Source: Dehalococcoidia bacterium (GTDB lineage Bacteria; Chloroflexota; Dehalococcoidia; UBA2979). Taken from it: a DNA stretch of 18,255 nucleotides. The translations under genes were made by a program, and so were the position numbers. Below the pieces are notes generated by a model. It did not search any database and was not told the origin of the DNA. It saw only the letters and a program-made list of their open reading frames with translations. Where the stretch lies: positions 1-18,255 of the forward strand of contig JALOAM010000047.1 of NCBI GenBank assembly GCA_023228765.1. The letters run 5' to 3'. This document shows positions 12,127 to 18,255 of the stretch, piece by piece (within the stretch, counting starts at the first letter, position 1; each line of letters opens with the position of its first letter).

Positions 12127-12738
12127 ATGAATATCCGACCGATCGAGACGACGTGGAATGGTCGACGTTTCCGCTCTCGCCTTGAGGCCAGGTGGGCTGT
12201 CTTCTTCGACTCGCTCGGAGTGCGCTACGAGTACGAGCCCGAGGGCTTCGACATGGGCGAGCATGGCTGGTATCTGCCGGACTTCTGGCTCCCCCACATC
12301 GAAACGTGGGTCGAGATCAAGCCCGCCGGGGAGTCACTCGACGACTGGCCCGAGCACCCTGTGTTCGATGCCAAGGCGGCCCAGATGGAGCTGGCTGTCG
12401 AGGAGGACGGGCACCAAGTCGTCCCGCGCTCGCTCGACACCCGCAACCCCGTGGATGACGAGTTCGTCCTCATCAAGGGCGAACCATGGACCTCCGGGGA
12501 CGGCACCTATCCCACGCTCGACTACAGCTACAACGCGTTCGTCTTCGGGGACTGCTACTACCGATGGTGCGAGTGCCCCGTCTGCGGAGCCATCGGCATC
12601 GAGTTTGAGGGCCGCTCTGAGCGGATCCCGTGCGGCTGTCAGGACCGCGGGGGCAAGTCGTACAACGCTCATTCCCCGAGGCTCATGACGGCCTACCGGG
12701 CAGCCATGGCGGAGCGCTTCGACAAGGGGCGCCGCTGA
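12127..12738 (+). CDS. PD-(D/E)XK nuclease with C-terminal zinc module
   Basis: A 203-residue protein starting at ATG 12127, with GAGGGGATAGGG upstream as an SD region. The N-terminal 66 residues carry a complete PD-(D/E)XK nuclease site: RLEARWAVFFDSLGVRYEYE with E20, GWYLPDFWLP with D52, and WVEIKP with E63 and K65. This pattern is common in phage proteins near replication genes. The C-terminal half adds WCECPVCGAIG (C148, C150, C153) and IPCGCQ (C169, C171), a likely zinc site for DNA contacts. With its position just before the replication genes, a role in recombination or replication-fork processing is reasonable; it might supply the exonuclease partner missing beside the RecT-like gene, but nothing direct shows that. 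Confidence 0.75.
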   Translation: MNIRPIETTWNGRRFRSRLEARWAVFFDSLGVRYEYEPEGFDMGEHGWYLPDFWLPHIETWVEIKPAGESLDDWPEHPVFDAKAAQMELAVEEDGHQVVPRSLDTRNPVDDEFVLIKGEPWTSGDGTYPTLDYSYNAFVFGDCYYRWCECPVCGAIGIEFEGRSERIPCGCQDRGGKSYNAHSPRLMTAYRAAMAERFDKGRR

Positions 12739-13388
12739 TGGCCTGGCTGCGCATCGACGACCGGATGCCGCGGAGCGCGAAACTCATGGGCCTCACCGAC
12801 CGGGTCAAATGGGCCTACGTCGCGTCCATGTGCTACGCGTCCGAGGAGGAGACGGACGGGGCTATCCCATCGGGCGTACAGCGCGAGATGGGCTGGACGC
12901 GCGTCCGCAAGGACCTCATCGAGGCCGGCCTCTGGCACGAGAAGCCCTGCGGCGAGGGCGCGTGCCAGGAGACGGAACGTCAGCGCGAGAAGCTCGCCAA
13001 GGGCGGGCACGTGGTGCACGACTACCTCGAGTACAACCCGACCCACGAGGAGCTCGAGGAGAAGCGCGCGAAGGCCCGCGACCGGATGGCGGAGAACAGG
13101 GGGAAGCGCGCCGCCAAGTCCTCAGATGTTCGCGATACGTTCGCGCGAACATCGGGCGAAGTTCCGGCGAAGTTCGAGGAAAGTTCGCCTTACCCCCCTT
13201 CCCCTTCCCCTTCCCCTGATCAGAGATCAGATCCGGAACGCGCGTATGCGCGAATGGGAGCCGGAGCGGAATCGGAGCGGGTGTCCGAGCCCGCTCGTGG
13301 GACTCGACCGGCCCACATGGGGAGCTGGACGGCAGACGACCTGGAGAACGCGCCGGTCGACCCGAGTGACTTGCCGGAGTCGCGATGA
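12738..13388 (+). CDS. Probable replication initiator (winged-helix N-terminus, origin-like repeats inside)
   Basis: A 216-residue protein with a TGATG junction at its start. The N-terminal ~115 residues resemble phage replication-initiator/replisome-organiser proteins: AWLRIDDRMPRSAKLMGLTD, WAYVASMCYASEEETDG, a helix-turn-helix-like DLIEAGLWH stretch, then HVVHDYLEYNPTHEELEEKR leading to a charged helix. The C-terminal 100 residues are low-complexity and probably disordered (YPPSPSPSPDQ). The codons for that linker contain the inverted repeat, direct repeats and C-tract listed below, as lambda ori lies within the O gene. The gene is ATGA-coupled to the DnaB-type helicase, the expected partner that the initiator recruits. 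The general role is well supported by context; the exact family is not certain. Confidence 0.75.
   Translation: MAWLRIDDRMPRSAKLMGLTDRVKWAYVASMCYASEEETDGAIPSGVQREMGWTRVRKDLIEAGLWHEKPCGEGACQETERQREKLAKGGHVVHDYLEYNPTHEELEEKRAKARDRMAENRGKRAAKSSDVRDTFARTSGEVPAKFEESSPYPPSPSPSPDQRSDPERAYARMGAGAESERVSEPARGTRPAHMGSWTADDLENAPVDPSDLPESR
13125..13153. repeat. 10-bp inverted repeat, candidate origin element
   Basis: GATGTTCGCG (13125-13134) and CGCGAACATC (13144-13153) are exact reverse complements with a 9-base spacer. The second arm also belongs to a perfect 12-bp palindrome GTTCGCGCGAAC (13139-13150). It lies inside the initiator-like gene. Confidence 0.65.
13155..13187. repeat. Three direct repeats with 11-bp period (iteron-like)
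   Basis: GGCGAAGTTCC, GGCGAAGTTCG and AGGAAAGTTCG follow each other without gaps; the first two share 10 of 11 bases and all keep AAGTTC or GAAGTTC. One repeat per helical turn suits cooperative binding of an initiator on one face of DNA. Confidence 0.65.
13193..13216 (-). other. Perfect G-quadruplex motif on the minus strand
   Basis: The + strand reads C6-TT-C4-TT-C4-TT-C4, so the minus strand has four G-runs of at least four separated by AA. It is followed by a 7-bp tandem repeat GATCAGA (13218-13231) and CGCGC-GTAT-GCGCG. The + strand tract is pure pyrimidine. Confidence 0.7.
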
Positions 13389-14881
13389 CCACGACACGGA
13401 AGCCGGATCGCCTGGTCGACTACGCCGCGCGGCAAGCGCAGCGCGAGGCGGTGCTGCGCGACCTGCCGGAGGAGCTTCGGGGTGCCGTCGAATCACTCCC
13501 GATCGGCGAGGACCTCGCAGGGTACGTGCCATCGGATGTCGGCGCCGAGGAGGCCGTGGTCGCAGCGCTGCTGCTCGACGACGACGCGCTCATGGAGGTG
13601 CTGGCGGAGCGACTCGAGCCGGCGGACTTCACGGACGAGCGACTCGCCGCCTGCTATCGGGCAGCGCTCCAATTGGGGGAGCGCCAGGAGGAGATCTCCA
13701 TCCCGACCGTCGCGCACGAATTGCACTCGCTCGGCTGGCTTGATCGGGAGGGGCTCGATGAGGTCTACCTCGTCGAGCTCACAGGGAAGTACTTCACGGC
13801 CATCGGCGTCGGTGCGGCCGCGAGGGTCATCAAGGAGACCGCAGCAGCCCGGAAGGTCATGATGCTGGCCGGCCAGGTCGGGACCATCGCACGACTCGCT
13901 CCCAGGCAACTCGGCCCCACGCTGGCGTACCTGAAGGATGCAGTCGACCGCATCCAGTCTGACGGTCCGATGACGTCCGCCCTCACCTCCGAGCAGGTCA
14001 TCCAGCAGGTGCACGATGGCGTCCTGGAGGACGGACGGCCCGTGATCACGACCGGCCTCCCGCTCCTCGACAAGGCGCTCGGTGGCGGCCTGGGCATCGG
14101 TGAGCTCGTGGTCATCGCGGCGAAGACGAGCGTCGGGAAGACGGCGCTTGCGGCGCGCATCGTGCGCGAGCAGACGCTGAAGCACAACATCCCGGTCGGC
14201 ATCATCCTGCTCGAAGGTCGCCACACGAAGTTCCTGCACCGTCTGGCCGCCGTCGATGCCGGAGTCTCGCTGTCGTACGTCGAGCGGAACGGTGGGTGGG
14301 ATCCGGACGAGCAGGAGCACTACGAGGACGCCTTCACCAGGCTGTGTGCGCTCCCCCTCTACTTCGCCGAGCCGGTGCCGCGGACGGCCCTCGCAATCGA
14401 GCAGTGGATGCGCACGATGGCACGGCGCGAGGGCATCAAGCACTTCGTCATCGACCACATCGACCGCCTGCGTTTCGACGCCAAGCAGCGACCGGACATG
14501 GCCTATCGCGAGGCACTCCAGCGCTGGGGGAACACGGCGAACGAGGAAGGCTTCGTCGTGACGTGCCTGTCCCAGGTGAACCGCGAGGTCCAGTGGCACC
14601 CCGAGCTGCGTCAACTCCGCGAGGCCGGCGCCAAGGAGGAACTCGCGCAGATCGTCCTGTTGCTCTCCCAGGGGGACAACTCGACGTACTCGAATGCCAA
14701 CCGCGCCAACCATGTCCACGTGTTCCCGAGCCAGCGCTGGGTCCAGCGCCGTGGTGTGTCGCTCAACGTCGAGGTGGCTAAGTTCACCGAGGGCGAGGTC
14801 GGCATGGTGCTCAATGCCGGGCACGTCCCTCCGTTCTACGTGGATGCCGTTTCAGGCGCAGTGATGGTGAGGGGTGAGTGA
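13385..14881 (+). CDS. DnaB-type replicative DNA helicase
   Basis: A 498-residue protein, ATGA-coupled to the initiator-like gene. The N-terminal domain has the DnaB pattern GAEEAVVAALLLDDDALMEV and PADFTDERLAACYRAALQL. A linker and IITTGLPLLDKALGGGL-type segment (as VITTGLPLLDKALGGGLGIG) lead into the RecA-fold: Walker A AAKTSVGKTALA with K252-T253, ILLEGR in place of the usual SLEM, Walker B KHFVIDHIDRL with D357, and LSQVNRE (395-401) for the sensor motif. It would unwind DNA at the fork as a hexamer on the lagging strand. Length fits the family. More A/T-ending codons than in the modification block suggest a different history. No helicase loader is recognised nearby, so the upstream protein may do that job. 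Confidence 0.93.
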   Translation: MTTTRKPDRLVDYAARQAQREAVLRDLPEELRGAVESLPIGEDLAGYVPSDVGAEEAVVAALLLDDDALMEVLAERLEPADFTDERLAACYRAALQLGERQEEISIPTVAHELHSLGWLDREGLDEVYLVELTGKYFTAIGVGAAARVIKETAAARKVMMLAGQVGTIARLAPRQLGPTLAYLKDAVDRIQSDGPMTSALTSEQVIQQVHDGVLEDGRPVITTGLPLLDKALGGGLGIGELVVIAAKTSVGKTALAARIVREQTLKHNIPVGIILLEGRHTKFLHRLAAVDAGVSLSYVERNGGWDPDEQEHYEDAFTRLCALPLYFAEPVPRTALAIEQWMRTMARREGIKHFVIDHIDRLRFDAKQRPDMAYREALQRWGNTANEEGFVVTCLSQVNREVQWHPELRQLREAGAKEELAQIVLLLSQGDNSTYSNANRANHVHVFPSQRWVQRRGVSLNVEVAKFTEGEVGMVLNAGHVPPFYVDAVSGAVMVRGE

Positions 14882-15135
14882 TGGGTACGAATGACGATGA
14901 CATGCCGTTCACGATTCCAGAGCGCTCAAAGGTGGATGTCCTAATCGCGAGACTTCAAGAGCGCTCTCGCGAGCGCAACTTCTGTCTTCAGGAAACGTGG
15001 GGTGGGCGACAGGGCGGCAAGATGTCCCTGCAGTTCTGGATGCAGGAGGAGAAGGGATACGTCGACCACGACAAGGTGGGCGAGGTGCTTCGCAGTCTCG
15101 GTGGCTGCAAGCATCGGGGGCAGTGCCGCACCTGA
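14881..15135 (+). CDS. Small hypothetical protein, 84 aa
   Basis: The start is ATG 14881, overlapping the helicase stop by TGATG; GTG 14878 is possible. The first ~110 bases have lower G+C than the neighbours. The protein has a polar N-terminus (GTNDDDMPFTIPERSKVDVL), a helix (ARLQERSRERN), a C-Q-rich middle (FCLQETWGGRQGGKMSLQFW) and an end with GGCKHRGQC. No family recognised. The repeated 9-mer AGAGCGCTC occurs at 14919 and 14958. Confidence 0.6.
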   Translation: MGTNDDDMPFTIPERSKVDVLIARLQERSRERNFCLQETWGGRQGGKMSLQFWMQEEKGYVDHDKVGEVLRSLGGCKHRGQCRT

Positions 15136-15365
15136 TGCCGCGGTACCGCGAGTACTGCCAGGGCCGGGTGTCCGTGCCCCTCACGCCCACGGTGCGCATC
15201 GAGGCGCGCTGCCTGCTATGGGAGGGCCACGAGGGCGACTGCGCCGCGGACATGACGCGCGTGCGGTTGCGCTGGGCGGGAGCGGGCGAGGCGGAGGGGG
15301 ACGAGGAGGCGAGTGCGGAGGGTGCAACCGGTGTCGTAGCTTGTCGTAACGGTGAACATGCCTAA
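15135..15365 (+). CDS. Small Cys-containing hypothetical protein, 76 aa
   Basis: ATG 15135 overlaps the upstream TGA by one base (TGATG). The N-terminal half contains YCQGRVSVPLTPTVRIEARC and then LLWEGHEGDC. The C...C...EGHEGDC pattern is common in very short actinobacterial and actinophage proteins and probably binds zinc. The tail is acidic and Gly/Ala-rich with one more Cys near the end. It overlaps the terminase small subunit start by 8 bases. Role unknown. Confidence 0.55.
   Translation: MPRYREYCQGRVSVPLTPTVRIEARCLLWEGHEGDCAADMTRVRLRWAGAGEAEGDEEASAEGATGVVACRNGEHA
15332..15348. repeat. Two TGTCGTA direct repeats just before the terminase genes
   Basis: TGTCGTA occurs at 15332-15338 and 15342-15348, exactly one helical turn apart, in a relatively A/T-rich patch 10-26 bases upstream of the terminase small subunit start. 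It could be part of a packaging or regulatory site; a chance repeat is possible. Confidence 0.3.
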
Positions 15366-15876
15366 GCCCATAACCTCATCCACGACGAAGAAGCCGGCGA
15401 GTCGGGCGAAGCGGCCTGCCTCCGAGCGGGCGCTGACCACGGCGCAGAACGCCACGCGACGCGAGGTCGCCGCGTACTGGCTGGCGATCGGGGTCACGCA
15501 GCAGCGCGCCGCCGACGAGTGCGGCGTGGACCTGAGGACGGTGCAGCGCTGGTGTGCCGAGGACGACTTCCAGCAACGGCTCCGAGGCCTCCGCGAACAG
15601 GCGTTCGCGGAGATCGAGCCGCAGATGTGGGCGAACGTGCGCCTCGCGTTGGACGTCGAGCGCCGCATGCTCAACGGCGAGGTGAAGGGCGATGACCCCG
15701 CATGGAGCGCCGCCAAGTCTCTCCTCGACCGGTTCCGCGGTCTTGCCCTCACTGCCGAGGCTCCGCCGCCCGCAGGTGGGGGTGCTCAGGGTGGGGTTGC
15801 GCTCACCGTCAACGTCGGCGGTCAGCGGGACGAGCCCGAGCGACGTCGCCGCGAGGTCATCGAGCAGGCTCCGTGA
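15358..15876 (+). CDS. Terminase small subunit (putative)
   Basis: I chose ATG 15358; GTG 15352 is in the same frame and adds two residues. Neither has a good SD. The product (172 residues from the ATG) starts with a basic tail (PKPITSSTTKKPASRAKRPA), then a homeodomain-like helix-turn-helix: WLAIGVTQQRAADECGVDLR followed by TVQRWCAEDDF. A long helical region follows (LREQAFAEIEPQMWANVRLA, DPAWSAAKSLLDRFRGLAL), then a Gly/Pro-rich end. This layout, DNA-binding helix-turn-helix plus oligomerisation helices, directly upstream of the large terminase, is that of phage TerS proteins, which recognise the packaging site and control the motor. Confidence 0.8.
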   Translation: MPKPITSSTTKKPASRAKRPASERALTTAQNATRREVAAYWLAIGVTQQRAADECGVDLRTVQRWCAEDDFQQRLRGLREQAFAEIEPQMWANVRLALDVERRMLNGEVKGDDPAWSAAKSLLDRFRGLALTAEAPPPAGGGAQGGVALTVNVGGQRDEPERRRREVIEQAP

Positions 15877-17518
15877 CCCCGGCGTCTGTGAGTGCCCGAA
15901 CGCCTGTGCTGACGCGCTGGAGTGGACTGAGCGCCACCTGCGCATCGGTGGCGAGCCCATGCGCGTCCCGTCCCCCATGCGCCAGCTCTACCTCGAGGAC
16001 GCGCCGATGGTCGTCGTGATGAAGGGCGCGCAGATGGGCGTGTCCGAGTGGGTGCTGGACATGGCGCTCCATACCGCCGACACGATGCGGGCGCGCCGCG
16101 GGACCTCGCTCTACGTGCAGCCGGGCGGCGCCAACGTCGGTGACTTCGTGCAGGGCCGCGTCACGCCCATCATCGAGGCCTCCGAGGACTGGCTCGCGCA
16201 GCGGATCCCCGAGGCAGGCACCAAGAGCCCGAACAAGGTGGGCCTGCGCAAGGTCGGGCCGGGCCTCACGTACTGGCGCACCGCGCACGTGAAGGGCAGG
16301 GGTGGGGCCAACCGCTCCGGCCTCAAGTCCGTGCCGGTGGACACGCTCATCCTCGACGAGTTCGACGAGATGCCGGACGACACCATCGCCCTGGCCTCGC
16401 ACCGCCTCGACTCCTCGCAGGCGCCGTGGACGCGGGTGATCTCCACGCCGACCTACCCCGGCACGGGTATCGAGCCGCTTTACCTCGCGGGCGATCGGCG
16501 CCGGTACATGCTGACCTGCGACGAGTGCGACACCGAGCAGACGCTCGAGTGGGAGTCCAACGTCGTGGAGCGAGACGGCGTGTTCCTGCGCGTCTGCACC
16601 CGCTGCCGCGAGTCGCTGGAGGCGCTCATCGAGCGGGCGTGGGATGACGACTCCCTCGGGCGCTGGGTGGCGAGCAACCCGGACGGCACGTACCCGAGCT
16701 ACCACATCAGCCAGCTCTACCGGCCGCGCCTGGACCTCGCCGCCATCCACGCGGTGCTCACGTCCTCCGACCTCACCAAGCGGCAGGAGGGCTACAACCA
16801 GCACCTCGGGCTGCCGTACTCACCTCCCGGCGGCCAGCTCTCGCTCGAGGAGCTGACGCGCGCCTCCTCGGCGCCGTTCACGTTCGCCGACATCGCCGGC
16901 GTGCAGGGCTGCCTCCTCGGTGTGGACGTCGGGGTCAAGCTGCACTGCTGGCTGGAGTGGATCTCCGACCAGTGGACGGACGAGCCTCAGCGCTACCTCG
17001 TGGGCGCGCTGGAGCTGGACAGCTTCGACGAGGTGGACGAGCTGATGCGCCGCTTCGGCGTGATCATGGCCGTCGTGGACGCGCGGCCGGAGCTGCGCAT
17101 GGCGCAGGCGCTCCAGCAGCGGCATCCCGGGCAGGTCTACCTCGCCGAGTACGTGCAGGACCGCATGCCGCCGCTCATCCTCGGCGCGCACGAGGAGGAC
17201 CCGAAGCGGCGGTACCACGTGCAGGTCGACCGCACGGCCATCATGGACGCGGCGGCCTCGAACATCCGCGACTGCAACGTGCTCATGCCCTCGGACGCCC
17301 CCACGACGCCTGGCCTCTTCGCCCACCTGCAGGCGCCGGTGCGGCTGCTCAAGACCACAGCCACGCAGACGAACCCCCGCGCGGTCTACGAGGAGGGCGC
17401 GAAGGCCGATCACTGGTACCACGCGGCCGGGTACGCCGAGCTCGCCCTGTACATCGCACGGCAGGTGATGCCCGTCAGCTACATCGACGGCCGCCAGTTC
17501 CGATCGAGCCAGCTCTAG
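15791..17518 (+). CDS. Terminase large subunit, GpA-like ATPase/nuclease
   Basis: The motor ATPase and headful/cos nuclease that packages DNA into proheads. Clear motifs: a deviant Walker A at about 16016-16048 (VVMKGAQMGVSE), Walker B DTLILDEFDEMP at about 16338-16375, a zinc-ribbon pair CDEC and CTRC (about 16518-16610), an RNase-H-like nuclease core starting GVDVGVKLHCW (about 16919) with further Asp in MAVVDARPELR, and a late ADHWYHAAGYAELAL. The start is unclear. Conserved sequence already begins at ADALEWTERHL (about 15908), but between 15797 and 15958 the frame has no ATG, GTG or TTG. GTG 15791 overlaps the small subunit by 86 bases; ATG 15959 would cut off conserved residues. A perfect GTGA junction (GTG 15873) exists but in the -1-related frame, which points to a frameshift. 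Identity is firm, start is not. Confidence 0.9.
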   Translation: MGLRSPSTSAVSGTSPSDVAARSSSRLRDPGVCECPNACADALEWTERHLRIGGEPMRVPSPMRQLYLEDAPMVVVMKGAQMGVSEWVLDMALHTADTMRARRGTSLYVQPGGANVGDFVQGRVTPIIEASEDWLAQRIPEAGTKSPNKVGLRKVGPGLTYWRTAHVKGRGGANRSGLKSVPVDTLILDEFDEMPDDTIALASHRLDSSQAPWTRVISTPTYPGTGIEPLYLAGDRRRYMLTCDECDTEQTLEWESNVVERDGVFLRVCTRCRESLEALIERAWDDDSLGRWVASNPDGTYPSYHISQLYRPRLDLAAIHAVLTSSDLTKRQEGYNQHLGLPYSPPGGQLSLEELTRASSAPFTFADIAGVQGCLLGVDVGVKLHCWLEWISDQWTDEPQRYLVGALELDSFDEVDELMRRFGVIMAVVDARPELRMAQALQQRHPGQVYLAEYVQDRMPPLILGAHEEDPKRRYHVQVDRTAIMDAAASNIRDCNVLMPSDAPTTPGLFAHLQAPVRLLKTTATQTNPRAVYEEGAKADHWYHAAGYAELALYIARQVMPVSYIDGRQFRSSQL

Positions 17519-17527
17519 GAGGCGACG

Positions 17528-18255
17528 ATGGCCACGACCGAGCAAGTGCAGGAGCAGGCGGAACCGACGCACGAGCAGCGGATGGCGGAGGCAGGGGCGC
17601 AGTTCACGGCGCTCCTGGAGGCGCTGCCCGCCGGCGTGACGTTCAGCGACCTCATCCTCGCCTCCGACCTCATCGGGTACGAGCGCGTGGGCGGGCGCTA
17701 CAACGAGCAGCGCGACCTGCGGCCCGTCGAGCGCACGCTCAACCTGCGCAAGTCCCGCATCTACACGCGCTGGAACCCGCTGGTGGACCGCGCCGTCGGA
17801 CTGTGGACGGAGATGGCGTTCGAGGAGCCGTGGACCTTCACGGCCAAGGATCCGGCGTTCCAGAAGGTCATCGACGAGTTCCAGACGTTCAAGCGCAACC
17901 GGTCCGTGCTCTCGTGGATCGCTGCGCAGGGCCTCTCGCGCGACCTCCTCACCGACGGCGAGATCCCGTTCGTCTACTTCGTGGGCGATGACGGGGTGCA
18001 GGTCCGGGCGATGGACCCGATCGAGTTCCTCGACCCGGTCACGAACCCGAACGACAAGGCCGAGGTCTGGTACTGGCCGCGCTCCTGGGTTGGGTCGGAC
18101 GGCAAGCGCCACCTCTGGCTCTACCGCGACTGGAACGCGGTCAGCGACGACGGCACGCCCATCAACCAGCCCGTGCCCGAGGCCGACCGTCAGCGCCTCC
18201 AGGTGTCGGGCGCCATGGCCGAAGTGGAGCTCACGGCGCGCCCGAACGAGTACGT
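17528..18255 (+). CDS. Portal protein (3' partial)
   Basis: The frame is open to the right edge with about 242 residues visible. AGGAGG (17517-17522) lies five bases before ATG 17528, a strong SD. After a helical, Gln/Glu-rich start the sequence gives NLRKSRIYTRWNPLVDRAVG, LWTEMAFEEPWTF, a FQTFKRNRSVLSWIAAQGLS helix and LLTDGEIPFVYFVGDDGVQV, then AMDPIEFLDPVTNPNDKAEV and YYWPRSW-like strands. The order of a hydrophobic W-x-P-L-V-D-R segment, a clip-like helical part and the DPIEFLDP strand, directly after the large terminase, is that of phage portal proteins, the dodecameric ring through which DNA enters the head. The specific portal family is not assigned. Confidence 0.82.
   Translation, partial: MATTEQVQEQAEPTHEQRMAEAGAQFTALLEALPAGVTFSDLILASDLIGYERVGGRYNEQRDLRPVERTLNLRKSRIYTRWNPLVDRAVGLWTEMAFEEPWTFTAKDPAFQKVIDEFQTFKRNRSVLSWIAAQGLSRDLLTDGEIPFVYFVGDDGVQVRAMDPIEFLDPVTNPNDKAEVWYWPRSWVGSDGKRHLWLYRDWNAVSDDGTPINQPVPEADRQRLQVSGAMAEVELTARPNEY

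Noticed and set aside
13139..13150. GTTCGCGCGAAC as an actinobacterial LexA (SOS) box.
   Set aside because: The known box has GAAC-N4-GTTC orientation, and this palindrome is GTTC-N4-GAAC.
15702..16019. Short + strand frame starting at GTG 15873 as a separate gene.
   Set aside because: Its translation is Ser/Arg/Ala-rich low-complexity sequence that shadows the large terminase; only its start junction looks real, which is discussed as a possible frameshift.

Overview
The window looks like part of a tailed double-stranded DNA phage or prophage from a high-GC, probably actinobacterial, host. Every supported gene is on the + strand. Most genes abut or overlap by 1-8 bases through ATGA, GTGA or TGATG junctions, and GTG starts are common. 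The hallmark genes are a terminase small and large subunit followed by the start of a portal protein, a DnaB-type helicase beside a replication-initiator-like gene, and a RecT/Bet-type annealing protein with a DUF2303 (YfdQ-like) protein. The host assignment is an inference from base composition and protein style.

Layout. 1-1195: end of a Pro/Thr-rich membrane-anchored protein, then small unknown or membrane proteins. 1201-5358: recombination/early block with a RecT-like protein carrying an N-terminal SWIM-like Cys motif, a DUF1937 nucleoside-deoxyribosyltransferase-like protein with a C-terminal Cys module, a DUF2303 protein and small unknowns. 5359-6035: the only loosely packed part, two hairpin-rich gaps flanking a small gene that matches the Acb2/Tad1 hairpin family of phage proteins that sequester cyclic nucleotides and block CBASS immunity. 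6036-10952: DNA-modification block with a C5-cytosine methyltransferase containing six ~33-residue repeats, a zinc-ribbon protein, a beta-class methyltransferase fragment lacking its catalytic motif, a PD-(D/E)XK-like nuclease with a Cys/His insert, a complete beta-class methyltransferase and an ASCH-like protein. 10945-12738: small proteins, a MazG-like DUF550 nucleotide pyrophosphohydrolase and a second PD-(D/E)XK nuclease. 12738-15365: initiator-like gene, DnaB-type helicase and two small genes. 15358-18255: packaging genes and partial portal.

Working model. The replication genes probably use an origin inside the initiator-like gene, where an inverted repeat, three 11-bp-spaced direct repeats and a perfect minus-strand G-quadruplex motif cluster within about 110 bp (compare ori inside lambda O). 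The methyltransferases and nucleases probably protect or process phage DNA, and the Acb2-like protein probably counters nucleotide-signalling defence. The best candidates for something under-described are the structured RNA region around the Acb2-like gene, the repeat-bearing C5 methyltransferase, the catalytically headless methyltransferase next to a nuclease, and the intragenic origin. The large terminase has no credible start in its own frame although a perfect GTGA junction lies in the neighbouring frame, suggesting a frameshift.
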